9,263 bases of DNA, taken from positions 1-9,263 of the forward strand of contig JAADDB010000267.1 in NCBI GenBank assembly GCA_013154135.1. Direction: 5' to 3'. Position 1 is the first letter of the stretch. Each line of letters starts with the position of its first letter. The stretch is from Chloroflexota bacterium. Its GTDB lineage: Bacteria; Chloroflexota; Anaerolineae; JAADDB01. Shown in pieces: positions 1 through 6,145 of the stretch. The position numbers and the translations under genes were made by a program. The notes beneath the pieces are model-generated. The model did no database searches. It was not told the origin of the DNA and worked only from the letters and a program-made list of their open reading frames with translations.

Positions 1-23
1 AACCCCCGGGCTAAATGGAGGGA

Positions 24-40
24 AGCCCCCTTCGGGGGCT
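24..40. repeat. GC-rich hairpin, module copy 1
   Basis: Perfect 7-bp inverted repeat AGCCCCC-TTC-GGGGGCT with a 3-nt loop. It is identical to the hairpin at 200-216. It could be a weak Rho-independent terminator for minus-strand transcription leaving the CoA-transferase gene, but no proper T-run follows on either strand, so a repeat-element role is equally possible. Confidence 0.6.
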
Positions 41-64
41 CTGGGTTGGCGGAGGTACATGACC

Positions 65-88
65 GGCCGGGAATCGCTCCACCCGGCC
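65..88. repeat. GGCCGGG/CCCGGCC hairpin, module copy 1
   Basis: A 7-bp perfect inverted repeat (65-71 with 82-88) around a 10-nt loop, preceded by TGACC. Copy 2 at 234-257 keeps both arms and differs mainly in the loop, which suggests that the stem matters. Confidence 0.6.
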
Positions 89-102
89 TGCGAGCCCCCC
101 TT

Positions 103-119
103 TTACTCGTTACTCGTTA
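103..119. repeat. TTACTCG heptad array (2 units plus remnant)
   Basis: TTACTCG at 103-109 and 110-116, followed by a decayed third unit beginning TTA at 117. It corresponds to the array at 278-305 in the second module copy. Confidence 0.65.
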
Positions 120-163
120 TAACCCTCGCCCATTCAGGCCGATCTTGATCTCCAGCCAGCTCC

Positions 164-191
164 TTAATCGTTACTCATTAATCGTTAATCG
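164..191. repeat. TTAATCG/TTACTCA heptad array (4 units)
   Basis: Four consecutive 7-bp units: TTAATCG, TTACTCA, TTAATCG, TTAATCG. The same order of units recurs at 347-381 with one more unit. Each unit starts with TTA, which is TAA on the minus strand. Confidence 0.8.
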
Positions 192-199
192 TCTTGGAA

Positions 200-216
200 A
201 GCCCCCTTCGGGGGCT
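200..216 (-). terminator. GC-rich hairpin, module copy 2; possible weak terminator of the ald operon
   Basis: Same AGCCCCC-TTC-GGGGGCT hairpin as copy 1. On the minus strand it lies about 160 nt past the stop codon of the CoA-transferase gene and is followed by only TTTCC. The stem is good but the U-tract is poor, so terminator function is a guess. Confidence 0.35.
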
Positions 217-233
217 CTGGGAGGCACATGACC

Positions 234-257
234 GGCCGGGAATCGCCACACCCGGCC
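234..257. repeat. GGCCGGG/CCCGGCC hairpin, module copy 2
   Basis: Arms 234-240 and 251-257, loop AATCGCCACA. It is the second copy of the hairpin at 65-88, with arms conserved exactly and the loop changed at a few positions. Confidence 0.6.
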
Positions 258-277
258 CATGATGGTTTTCCTCCCTC

Positions 278-305
278 TTACTCGTTACTCGTTATGCGTT
301 AGGCT
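278..305. repeat. TTACTCG heptad array, degenerating (4 units)
   Basis: Units are TTACTCG, TTACTCG, TTATGCG and TTAGGCT. The phase of 7 and the leading TTA are kept while the other four positions drift. Confidence 0.65.
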
Positions 306-346
306 CTTCGCCCATCCCGGCCAACTTTGCCCTTCGGCCAACCCTC

Positions 347-381
347 TTAATCGTTACTCATTAATCGTTAATCGTTACTCA
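347..381. repeat. TTAATCG/TTACTCA heptad array (5 units) overlapping the CoA-transferase stop codon
   Basis: Units: TTAATCG, TTACTCA, TTAATCG, TTAATCG, TTACTCA. The last unit (375-381) reads TGAGTAA on the minus strand, and its TGA (381-379) is the stop codon of the gene that ends here. Because 7 is not a multiple of 3 and every unit contains TAA on the minus strand, three consecutive units stop all three minus-strand frames. Confidence 0.8.
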
Positions 382-1683
382 AACATACCCCAACTTCTTC
401 GCCTGATAACGCAACTCATCCCGGTAATCGGGATGCGCGATTTGGATCAACGCGTTCACCCGTTGGCGGATGGTCTTACCGTGCAGGTAGGCCACCCCGT
501 ACTCTGTAACTACGTAATGCACATCATTGCGCGTGGTGGTGACCCCTGCTCCCGGCTTCAGAGTAGCGACAATACGGGAAATGGAGCCGTGCTTGGCCGT
601 GGAGGGGAGTGCGATGATGGGCTTTCCCCCCTTACTGCGGGCCGCGCCGCGGATAAAGTCCACTTGGCCGCCCACCCCGCTGTAGAACTTCGGACCAATG
701 GAATCGGCGCACACCTGTCCTGTCAAATCCACCTCTATGGCTGAGTTGATGGCTATCATATTGTCGTTTTGAGCGATGACAAAGGGGTCATTCACATAGT
801 CTGTGGGGTGAAATTCCACCATCGCGTTGTTGTCCACGAACTCGTACAAACGTTGCGTGCCTAAGACAAAGCCGACGATGATTTTCCCCCGGTGCAAAGT
901 CTTCCGCTCATTGGTGATCACCCCGCGTTCCACCAATTCCACCACACCGTCGGAGAACATCTCCGTGTGAATGCCCAGGTCCTTCTTATCCTGCAAGTAC
1001 AACAACACCGCGTCGGGAATGCCACCGATGCCCAGCTGGAGGGTAGCCCCGTCGGGCACGAGCTCTGCGATGTGTTCGGCTATACGCATTTGGACTTCCC
1101 CGGGACTACCTTGGGGCAGTTCGGGGAGGGCGTAGGAGACGGGAACAAAGTAGTCGATTTTAGAAACGTGGATGAAGGAATCCCCCAAGGCCCGGGGCAT
1201 ACGGTCGTTCACTTCGGCAATGACCAGCTTCGCGGATTCCGCGGCCGGTTTGGTGATGCCCACTTCCACCCCGAAAGAGCAGAAACCGTGCTCATCCGGA
1301 GGTGAAACGTGAACAAGGGCCACGTCCAGGGGAAGCTCCCCTGACCGGAAGAGGTCCGGGATTTCGCTGAGAAAGATGGGCGTGAAATCCGCGCGTCCCT
1401 CGTGCACGGCTTGACGCACATTCGCGCTGATGAAGAGCGTATTGACCCGTAACTTCCCGGCCAAGTCTGGACTCACATAATCCGCGTCCCCCACGGTCAG
1501 CACCTGCACCAACTCCACATCCTCTATCTCCCCCGCCCGAGCCCGACGCACAAGGGCCTTGAGAAGCTGCTGCGGAACCGAACAGTTCCCCGTGAGGAAA
1601 ACCCGTTGGCCCGACTGAATGTGGCGAACCGCCTCCTCTGCTGTAGTCATGCGTTGGTGATAAATCCGTTCCCAAAGGGGCAT
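379..1683 (-). CDS. Acetyl-CoA hydrolase/transferase family protein, 4-hydroxybutyrate CoA-transferase type
   Basis: A 434-residue cytosolic enzyme, full length for the family. These enzymes move CoA between an acyl-CoA and a carboxylate (acetate, butyrate, 4-hydroxybutyrate and similar) through a glutamyl-CoA intermediate. The N-terminal transferase domain covers roughly residues 1-190 and the C-terminal domain roughly 195-430. The C-terminal domain has the CoA-binding loop GIGGIPDAV (218-226) and HTEMFSDG (239-246), in which E241 aligns with the catalytic glutamate of Clostridium 4-hydroxybutyrate CoA-transferase. YSGVGGQVDF (334-343) and TEYGVAYL (393-400) are further family hallmarks. The start is supported by GGGAGG seven nt upstream of the ATG. 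It follows alanine dehydrogenase by 30 bp on the same strand, so the two are probably co-transcribed. The TGA stop lies inside a heptad repeat. The preferred acyl group cannot be read from the sequence; propionate or acetate transferase activity is equally possible. Confidence 0.9.
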   Translation of the reverse strand: MPLWERIYHQRMTTAEEAVRHIQSGQRVFLTGNCSVPQQLLKALVRRARAGEIEDVELVQVLTVGDADYVSPDLAGKLRVNTLFISANVRQAVHEGRADFTPIFLSEIPDLFRSGELPLDVALVHVSPPDEHGFCSFGVEVGITKPAAESAKLVIAEVNDRMPRALGDSFIHVSKIDYFVPVSYALPELPQGSPGEVQMRIAEHIAELVPDGATLQLGIGGIPDAVLLYLQDKKDLGIHTEMFSDGVVELVERGVITNERKTLHRGKIIVGFVLGTQRLYEFVDNNAMVEFHPTDYVNDPFVIAQNDNMIAINSAIEVDLTGQVCADSIGPKFYSGVGGQVDFIRGAARSKGGKPIIALPSTAKHGSISRIVATLKPGAGVTTTRNDVHYVVTEYGVAYLHGKTIRQRVNALIQIAHPDYRDELRYQAKKLGYV

Positions 1684-1713
1684 TGTCCTGCCTCCCTCTT
1701 GTGCAGCCTGAGT

Positions 1714-2814
1714 TCAATGAGCCCGTGTTGGACGGAACAACTCCTGCAAGGCCGGGTGTACCACCTGACCATCCCGGATGTTCACCCCGCGTGCCAAGGC
1801 CGGATGAGTTTGCAACGCCTGCTCCAACCCCTCGTTGGCAATGGCGCACACAAAGGGGAGCAGCGCGTTGCTGATGGCATGAGTGGCCGTTCGGCCGACC
1901 ACGCCGGTGATGTTGGGCACGCAATAATGGATGACCCCATCCACCACGTAGGTGGGACTGGAGTGGCTCGTCGGCCGGCTGGTCTCGGCCGCGCCCCCCT
2001 GATCGATGGAGAAGTCGATAAGCACCGACCGGGGGCGCATGGTCTTCAACATCTCCCGGCGCACGATGATGGGAGCCCGATATCCGGGCTTGTAGACGGC
2101 CAAGAGGAGAACATCCGCGAAACGGAGCACTTTGCGGATGTTGTGGGCCGTGGCGCTCAGGGTGACCACCCGCTGGCGAGTCCGTTGCTCGACCCGCTCC
2201 AGGGCCCGGGGGTTGATGTCCAAGGCCAGAACAGAGGCGCCCGTGTTCGCGAAGGCCACCGCGGCCTCTGTGCCCACAGTTCCCGTGCCGATAATGACCA
2301 CCTCCGCGGGAGCCACACCCGTCACCCCGCCCAGGAGAATACCCTTGCCCCCGGCGTCATTCTGGAGCAGGCGACTGGCAATGTGAGGGGCCAACCGCCC
2401 GGCCATCTTGCTGATGGGATGCAACACAGGAAGATACCCGTCCTCTTCCTCGATGGTCTCCAGCGCGATGACCGTCACCTTACGGTCCAGAAGGGTTTGC
2501 ACCTTGTTAGGATGTGCGGAGGCCAAATGCATGAAAGCCATGATAATTTGGCCCTCGTACAACACATCCAACTCCTGTTGAACGGGCCGGGCCACTTTCA
2601 CAATCAACTCCCCTCGCCGGTAGACCTCCTCGGAGGAGTAGACAACGGTGGCGCCGGCATCCAGATAATCCTGGTTAGTGAACCCCGACCCTTCACCCGC
2701 GTCCCGCTCCACGAACACGCGATGTCCTCGACTCACCAACTGCTGTACGGCTGCCGGCGTCAGCGCGACCCGGTACTCCGAATCGCGTCGTTCTTTGGGA
2801 ATACTGATATCCAT
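1714..2814 (-). CDS. ald: Alanine dehydrogenase
   Basis: A 366-residue NAD-dependent enzyme interconverting L-alanine and pyruvate plus ammonium; length matches the family (about 370). All key residues align with known alanine dehydrogenases: R15 in EYRVALTP, K73 in IVKV, H96 in FMHLA and D271 in IDQGG, which bind substrate or act in catalysis. The Rossmann loop GTGTVG is at 176-181, and D199 after the second strand favours NAD over NADP. The C-terminal signature DGVIHYCVPN is at 292-301. The frame is open up to 2943, but I place the start at 2814: AAGGAGG lies 5 nt upstream, and MDISIPKE is the normal N-terminus of the family. It is the first gene of a probable operon with the CoA-transferase and would supply or drain pyruvate and alanine nitrogen. 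The related transhydrogenase alpha subunit is unlikely because no membrane partner is present. Confidence 0.93.
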   Translation of the reverse strand: MDISIPKERRDSEYRVALTPAAVQQLVSRGHRVFVERDAGEGSGFTNQDYLDAGATVVYSSEEVYRRGELIVKVARPVQQELDVLYEGQIIMAFMHLASAHPNKVQTLLDRKVTVIALETIEEEDGYLPVLHPISKMAGRLAPHIASRLLQNDAGGKGILLGGVTGVAPAEVVIIGTGTVGTEAAVAFANTGASVLALDINPRALERVEQRTRQRVVTLSATAHNIRKVLRFADVLLLAVYKPGYRAPIIVRREMLKTMRPRSVLIDFSIDQGGAAETSRPTSHSSPTYVVDGVIHYCVPNITGVVGRTATHAISNALLPFVCAIANEGLEQALQTHPALARGVNIRDGQVVHPALQELFRPTRAH

Positions 2815-3115
2815 GTTCGCCTCCTTCCCGCGTACACCGATGACATGGGCGGGGACAGCCCCGACATCCCCATCCGCGGTAAGCCACCCCATTGTGGCGT
2901 ACAACATCGGAGGGAAAAACCACCTCCCCTGATGGACCCACACACCTGGGTGGGGCTTCCACCTCCTGGCCCCGTGCCAAAAAAGGATTTCGCGTACGTG
3001 CGGTCCACCAGTCCCTTCCCCTTCAGAATATCACCATCTCCCCCGGTTGGGTATGTCAGGTGTCAGGTGGCAGGCACTTTGGGGACCGATGACGCGTTAC
3101 CGCCCTTGCCCCTTT
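2815..3115 (-). promoter_or_regulatory. Long structured leader and upstream region of the ald operon
   Basis: These 301 bp separate the lipoprotein stop codon from the ald start, with no credible gene. Read on the minus strand there is a weak extended -10 (TGATATTCT, 3033-3025) without a good -35 at 17 bp, then a T6 run (around 2980). Several GC hairpins follow: GGGGC/GCCCC (2969-2973 with 2952-2956), GGAGG/CCTCC (around 2910-2930) and CGGGG/CCCCG (2850-2863), the last 36-49 nt before the start codon. I recognise no known riboswitch class. Short GC stems are common by chance in DNA of this composition, so regulation here is only suggested. Confidence 0.3.
3054..3074. repeat. Three tandem TGTCAGG-type heptamers
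   Basis: TGTCAGG (3054-3060), TGTCAGG (3061-3067) and TGGCAGG (3068-3074) stand head to tail. They sit just upstream of the candidate extended -10 region for ald, in the position where an activator or repressor site could lie. The sequence differs from the heptads at 103-381, but the unit length is the same. Confidence 0.65.
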
Positions 3116-4816
3116 CTACTCGTCTGTCGGGGGATGGAGCTTCTCCCACAACTCCTTCCACGAAGGCCAGGGGCCGAAAGTGGCGGGATGGTAATACCCG
3201 CCCGCGTTCCAATAAGACCACCCATCCGCAGCAGCATTCTCGGCTGCCCACCGCTGGATAATCATCGCCTCCAGGGGGAATTGATATCCCTGCAGCCAGG
3301 GGCGCACCTTCGTCCCCCGGGGAACCCGGCTCCGGGCCCGGAGCACAGAACGGTAAATCACCTCATACGGATGCGCGCTGGGATCCGCGTATCCCAAATT
3401 CCCCGGCCCGAACGTCGTGGGGTAAAGCATGGGACACAAGTAATCCACAAAAGGCGCGATATCCTCCACCCGCTGGCCTATCCCCATCTCCTCCTCCGGG
3501 CGAACCCACACAGTGAGGCCGAACACGTCGGCGGATGTTTTGACCGGGTAGGCCCGCATCCGTTCGTGGAAGCGCTCCATGAACCCCCGAATCGCCGCGG
3601 TCCGCTTCTCCGCGTCCACCTCCTCATCATAACGAATGCGCTTCACATATCCATCCGAGGGGAAACGCACATAATCCAATTGAACCTCATCGAATCCCAG
3701 GGCCACCACCTCCTCCAGAAGGGCTAAATTGTGCTCCCAAACTTCCTCCTTCAGAGGATTGGCCCAACCCAGGCCCTCCCCGTCCAGCCAGATCTTCCCC
3801 TCCTTATCCTTTACCGCCCATTCCGGCTTGTTCATGGCCAACGGATGATCCTTGAAGAGCACATACCGGGCAATGGTGTAGATCCCCTTCCTCCGCAACT
3901 GAGGGACGACCTGTTTGAGGTCCACGGCCGTGGGAACCCGGAGATGCCATTCTCGAGCCCACTTCTCCTGACTATCCCAAGCAATATGGCCCCGGTCCCC
4001 CTTCACGTCGATGACCACCGCGTTCAGGAGGGGCGAGTGTTCCACCTGGCGGATGATGCCCCAAAAGCGTTTGGGGGACTTCAGTAGGGTGAAGGGAATG
4101 TACACGGCGCGGGGTTCGACGGAGGCCAGCCATACGTCCACGCACATCGCTGTGGGACATGGGGACACGCGCTTGGCCTTGCCCAAGTAGGGGGGAACCT
4201 GAGACCAGCGGAGGTGATCCTTCAGGGCCGGCAAGGACCACCCGGCCGCGTAGTATCCGGGAATTTCCACGTGGAGCATCCCCTTCGACACCCCCGGGAG
4301 GAAGAGGAATCCGTACGCGTCACTTATCCCCTGCCCCTCATCCGTGCGCACACGTGCGCCTTTGAGCGGAAACCCGCGGCGATCGTACACCCGGACCAAC
4401 GTCCCTGTGGCCCCGTCCGGGATATATCCCCGCAGCGCGTCGACCGCCGGCCAGGGTGGAGGTGTCCGCAAGGCCTGGGGAACCCAAGGCGTGGGGGTGA
4501 AGGTGGAAGTGGGGGTCGACGTGGGCGTGGGCGTGTGTGTCGGCGTCGGGGTGGAGGTGGCGGTCGGGGTGGGCGTGGACGTGGGGGTGGAGGTGGGCGT
4601 GAGGGTGGGGGTCGAAGTCGGTGTCGGCGTGAAAGTAGGGGTTGGGGTGGGCGTGAGGGTGGGCGTTGGCGTGGGTGTAGGTGGCAGGATGAGGGGACGG
4701 GGGTCACACCCCATCAGCGCAAAGCTCAGAAAGAACATCACCAGAAGCCCCCACCAGGTGGGAGCAAGCTTTTTTCCAAAGGAAAAATCCATGTATGTCC
4801 GCGACGTCCCTCTCAT
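3116..4816 (-). CDS. Predicted lipoprotein with Thr-Pro linker and DUF4015-type putative glycoside hydrolase domain
   Basis: A 566-residue protein. A basic N-region and hydrophobic segment (about 19-36) end in a lipobox, LMGC with C37, so it should be lipid-anchored outside the membrane. Residues 47-110 are an almost pure Thr-Pro linker. Residues about 137-200 look like a carboxypeptidase-regulatory or other small beta-sandwich domain (VRVYDRRGFPLKGARV, then DAYGFLFLPG). Residues about 235-566 match the putative glycoside hydrolase family DUF4015, a TIM barrel: VVIDVKGDRG (267-276), YTIARYVLFKD (313-323), EVQLDYVRFP (377-386, D381 a plausible catalytic acid) and CPMLYPTTFGPG (461-472). The substrate is unknown; a cell-envelope or exported polysaccharide is likely. 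I chose the ATG at 4816 because AAAGG lies 6 nt upstream; the next Met (4792) has no useful site. The frame is open as far as 5674, but that stretch is antisense to another gene. Met at the -2 position of the lipobox is slightly unusual. Confidence 0.85.
   Translation of the reverse strand: MRGTSRTYMDFSFGKKLAPTWWGLLVMFFLSFALMGCDPRPLILPPTPTPTPTLTPTPTPTFTPTPTSTPTLTPTSTPTSTPTPTATSTPTPTHTPTPTSTPTSTFTPTPWVPQALRTPPPWPAVDALRGYIPDGATGTLVRVYDRRGFPLKGARVRTDEGQGISDAYGFLFLPGVSKGMLHVEIPGYYAAGWSLPALKDHLRWSQVPPYLGKAKRVSPCPTAMCVDVWLASVEPRAVYIPFTLLKSPKRFWGIIRQVEHSPLLNAVVIDVKGDRGHIAWDSQEKWAREWHLRVPTAVDLKQVVPQLRRKGIYTIARYVLFKDHPLAMNKPEWAVKDKEGKIWLDGEGLGWANPLKEEVWEHNLALLEEVVALGFDEVQLDYVRFPSDGYVKRIRYDEEVDAEKRTAAIRGFMERFHERMRAYPVKTSADVFGLTVWVRPEEEMGIGQRVEDIAPFVDYLCPMLYPTTFGPGNLGYADPSAHPYEVIYRSVLRARSRVPRGTKVRPWLQGYQFPLEAMIIQRWAAENAAADGWSYWNAGGYYHPATFGPWPSWKELWEKLHPPTDE
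4487..4678 (-). repeat. Low-complexity DNA encoding the Thr-Pro linker
   Basis: This segment is built from near-repeats of a 6-bp unit (GTGGGN-like on the plus strand, Thr-Pro or Ser-Thr-Pro on the coding strand), coding for residues 47-110 of the lipoprotein. Since the period is 6, gain or loss of units keeps the reading frame and only alters linker length. The plus strand is G-rich with many GGG and GGGG tracts. Third-position variation (GTG, GTC, GTA) shows that the array is not freshly expanded. Confidence 0.8.
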
Positions 4817-5137
4817 GAAATGCCTTTCATCCGGTTTTCTCTGAGCTGGCCATACCGCCGGTGAGGTCCCTGAGGTTCCCCTATAGGATGCCATGAAACC
4901 CGTCTTCCGACAAGTGATCCTCCTGCGGGACGGGCTGATGGACGGACAGAACCCGGCCGCGGGGCACCGACGTCCTTGCCCACAAAACGGTTCTCTTCCC
5001 CTGGACAAAGTGTCCCTTCCTGTGTTAGACTGGGCTTTGAACCCATAGTGGATTCGAGAGCCAGGAAGAGAGACCCAAGCCCTGAGCGCGCATCCAAATC
5101 CGTGCTCAGGGGAAACCACATCACGTGTGCTAGGTAT
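4817..5137. promoter_or_regulatory. Divergent intergenic region between the lipoprotein and ParB-like genes
   Basis: This 321-bp stretch lies between two divergently transcribed starts and should hold both promoters. The plus-strand promoter candidate is listed separately. For the minus strand I see only a weak pair: TTGTCG near 4908-4913 and a TATAGG or TCCTAT-like element near 4882-4889, with spacing that is too long or marginal. A 51-codon plus-strand open frame (4893-5048) overlaps the promoter and is probably not a gene. Confidence 0.4.
5002..5031 (+). promoter_or_regulatory. Candidate sigma-70-type promoter for the ParB-like gene
   Basis: A -35 element TGGACA (5002-5007, five of six matches to TTGACA), an 18-bp spacer and an extended -10, TGT followed by TAGACT (5026-5031, four of six matches). 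Transcription would begin near 5038, leaving a leader of about 100 nt before the chosen start codon at 5138. It was found by eye only. Confidence 0.4.
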
Positions 5138-6145
5138 ATGACATCCATGATAGAAACAGGCGCGCGCATTGCTGCTGCCGCGCAATTTGATGAAGCAGCT
5201 CGCAAAGCATTTATCGAACGCATCCTGCAGAAATTCCGGGGGCGGGAGGATACGCTCCTCCCCTTTGATGAGGTCATGCGCCTCATCGGTTTGGCCGTTA
5301 CCCCTCGGCCCGTCCGGGAACCCCAGCTCATCCCTTTGGACAAAATCGTCGGCAGCGTGGGGCGCTACCGGGATTTCACCCGCACGTTCCTGCCCACGGA
5401 AAACGTCAACAAGGAACGCTGGGTCCGTGTGGCCACCCTGCTCGAAGGACCGGGATGGCCGCCCATTGAAGTGTACAAAGTGGGCGATGTTTACTTCGTC
5501 CACGATGGGAACCATCGGGTCTCCGTGGCTCGGGCCATGGGCATGAAGGAAATCGAAGCCTACGTCACCGAAGTCCCCTTGCCCAAGGATGTACACATCA
5601 CCCCGGACACAGATCTGAAAGCCCTCATGCTCCAACTGGGCCGAGCACGATTTTTGGAGCGCACCCGCTTGCACGAATTGCGCCCGCAGGTCCGCATAGA
5701 AGTCACAGAGCCGGGGTTATACGACGAACTCCTGGAGCACATCGATGTACACCGCTACTACATGGGCTTGGAGCAACAACGATACATCCCCTATCACGAA
5801 GCGGTGCTCTCCTTCATCGACCACGTGTACTGCCCCATCGTGGAGGAAATCCGCCGGGCGGGGATCCTCAAGGACTTCCCCCATCGGACGGAAACGGACC
5901 TTTACTTGTGGATCGCGCGGCACCGGGAACGGCTGCGGGAGAAATACGGCCTTCCCGCACCTCCCAGTCCCAAAACCGCGGTGAACACCTTTGCCGCGCA
6001 ACACAGTGAACGACCGGTCCAACAGTTCATCAAACGGATCAAACACGCGTTCGCCCTCTCCTCCCAGGAAGAGGAACTCATCCGCCGGGAATTGGAAGCT
6101 TCCCCCGAGGAAAAGTCCTCCTCGGTCCGCGTGCCGGACACCTGA
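5138..6145 (+). CDS. Orphan ParB/sulfiredoxin-like domain protein of unknown function
   Basis: A 335-residue soluble protein. Residues about 63-148 form a ParB N-terminal-like (ParB/sulfiredoxin fold) domain: LIPLDKIVGSVGRYRDF (64-80), then PPIEVYKVGDVYFVHDGNHRVSVARAMG (108-135) with the core DGNHR motif at 123-127. A helical C-terminal part follows, with HIDVHRYYMG (201-210), FIDHVYCP (226-233) and DFPHRTETDLYLWIARHRERL (246-266), resembling a segment I associate with DUF4032-type proteins. The last 40 residues are charged and probably disordered. No ParA, HTH DNA-binding domain or parS site is evident, so a chromosome-partition role is doubtful. Homologues I recall occur in Actinobacteria and Chloroflexota, sometimes loosely named transcriptional regulators. 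The start is uncertain: 5138 has only AGG 3 nt upstream, 5147 is an alternative, and the frame is open from 4976, but that would run through the candidate promoter. Confidence 0.8.
   Translation: MTSMIETGARIAAAAQFDEAARKAFIERILQKFRGREDTLLPFDEVMRLIGLAVTPRPVREPQLIPLDKIVGSVGRYRDFTRTFLPTENVNKERWVRVATLLEGPGWPPIEVYKVGDVYFVHDGNHRVSVARAMGMKEIEAYVTEVPLPKDVHITPDTDLKALMLQLGRARFLERTRLHELRPQVRIEVTEPGLYDELLEHIDVHRYYMGLEQQRYIPYHEAVLSFIDHVYCPIVEEIRRAGILKDFPHRTETDLYLWIARHRERLREKYGLPAPPSPKTAVNTFAAQHSERPVQQFIKRIKHAFALSSQEEELIRRELEASPEEKSSSVRVPDT

Larger units (their letters stand above)
24..381. repeat. Two diverged tandem copies of a ~170-bp composite repeat module
   Basis: Copy 1 spans about 24-191 and copy 2 about 200-381. 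Both have the same parts in the same order: a 17-nt hairpin (AGCCCCC/GGGGGCT), a second hairpin with GGCCGGG/CCCGGCC arms, a short array of TTACTCG heptads, a poorly conserved spacer of about 45 bp containing 'cgcccat', and a TTAATCG/TTACTCA heptad array. The hairpin parts are nearly identical between copies while the spacers have drifted, so the structured and heptad parts may be what is maintained. Bases 1-378 hold no credible gene: open frames across them have no ribosome binding site and read through the repeats. The module may continue to the left of the window. Confidence 0.8.

Noticed and set aside
103..381. Heptad arrays considered as a CRISPR array or plasmid iterons
   Set aside because: The units are 7 bp with no unique spacers of constant length, and there are no cas genes or replication initiator nearby.
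46..744. Plus-strand open frames of 61 and 161 codons over the repeat region and the CoA-transferase end
   Set aside because: They translate the heptads as repeated LLNRYSLIVNR-like peptide, lack ribosome binding sites, and the second runs antisense into a real gene.
2815..3053. Known riboswitch classes (glycine, ZTP, guanidine) in the ald leader
   Set aside because: None of the conserved cores I could recall matches; only generic GC stems are present.
1606..3261. A 551-codon plus-strand open frame opposite ald and the end of the CoA-transferase gene
   Set aside because: It is antisense to a gene with complete catalytic motifs; its protein is rich in His, Gly, Pro and Arg with no recognisable domain, as expected for a shadow frame in GC-rich DNA.
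4893..5048. A 51-codon plus-strand frame with AGGA 4 nt before its ATG
   Set aside because: It overlaps the best promoter for the ParB-like gene, has no recognisable feature, and frames of this length are common by chance. Conservation in relatives would be needed to revive it.
4817..5674. N-terminal extension of the lipoprotein frame up to 5674
   Set aside because: This stretch is antisense to the ParB-like gene, and a lipoprotein signal peptide must be at the N-terminus, which fits the start at 4816.
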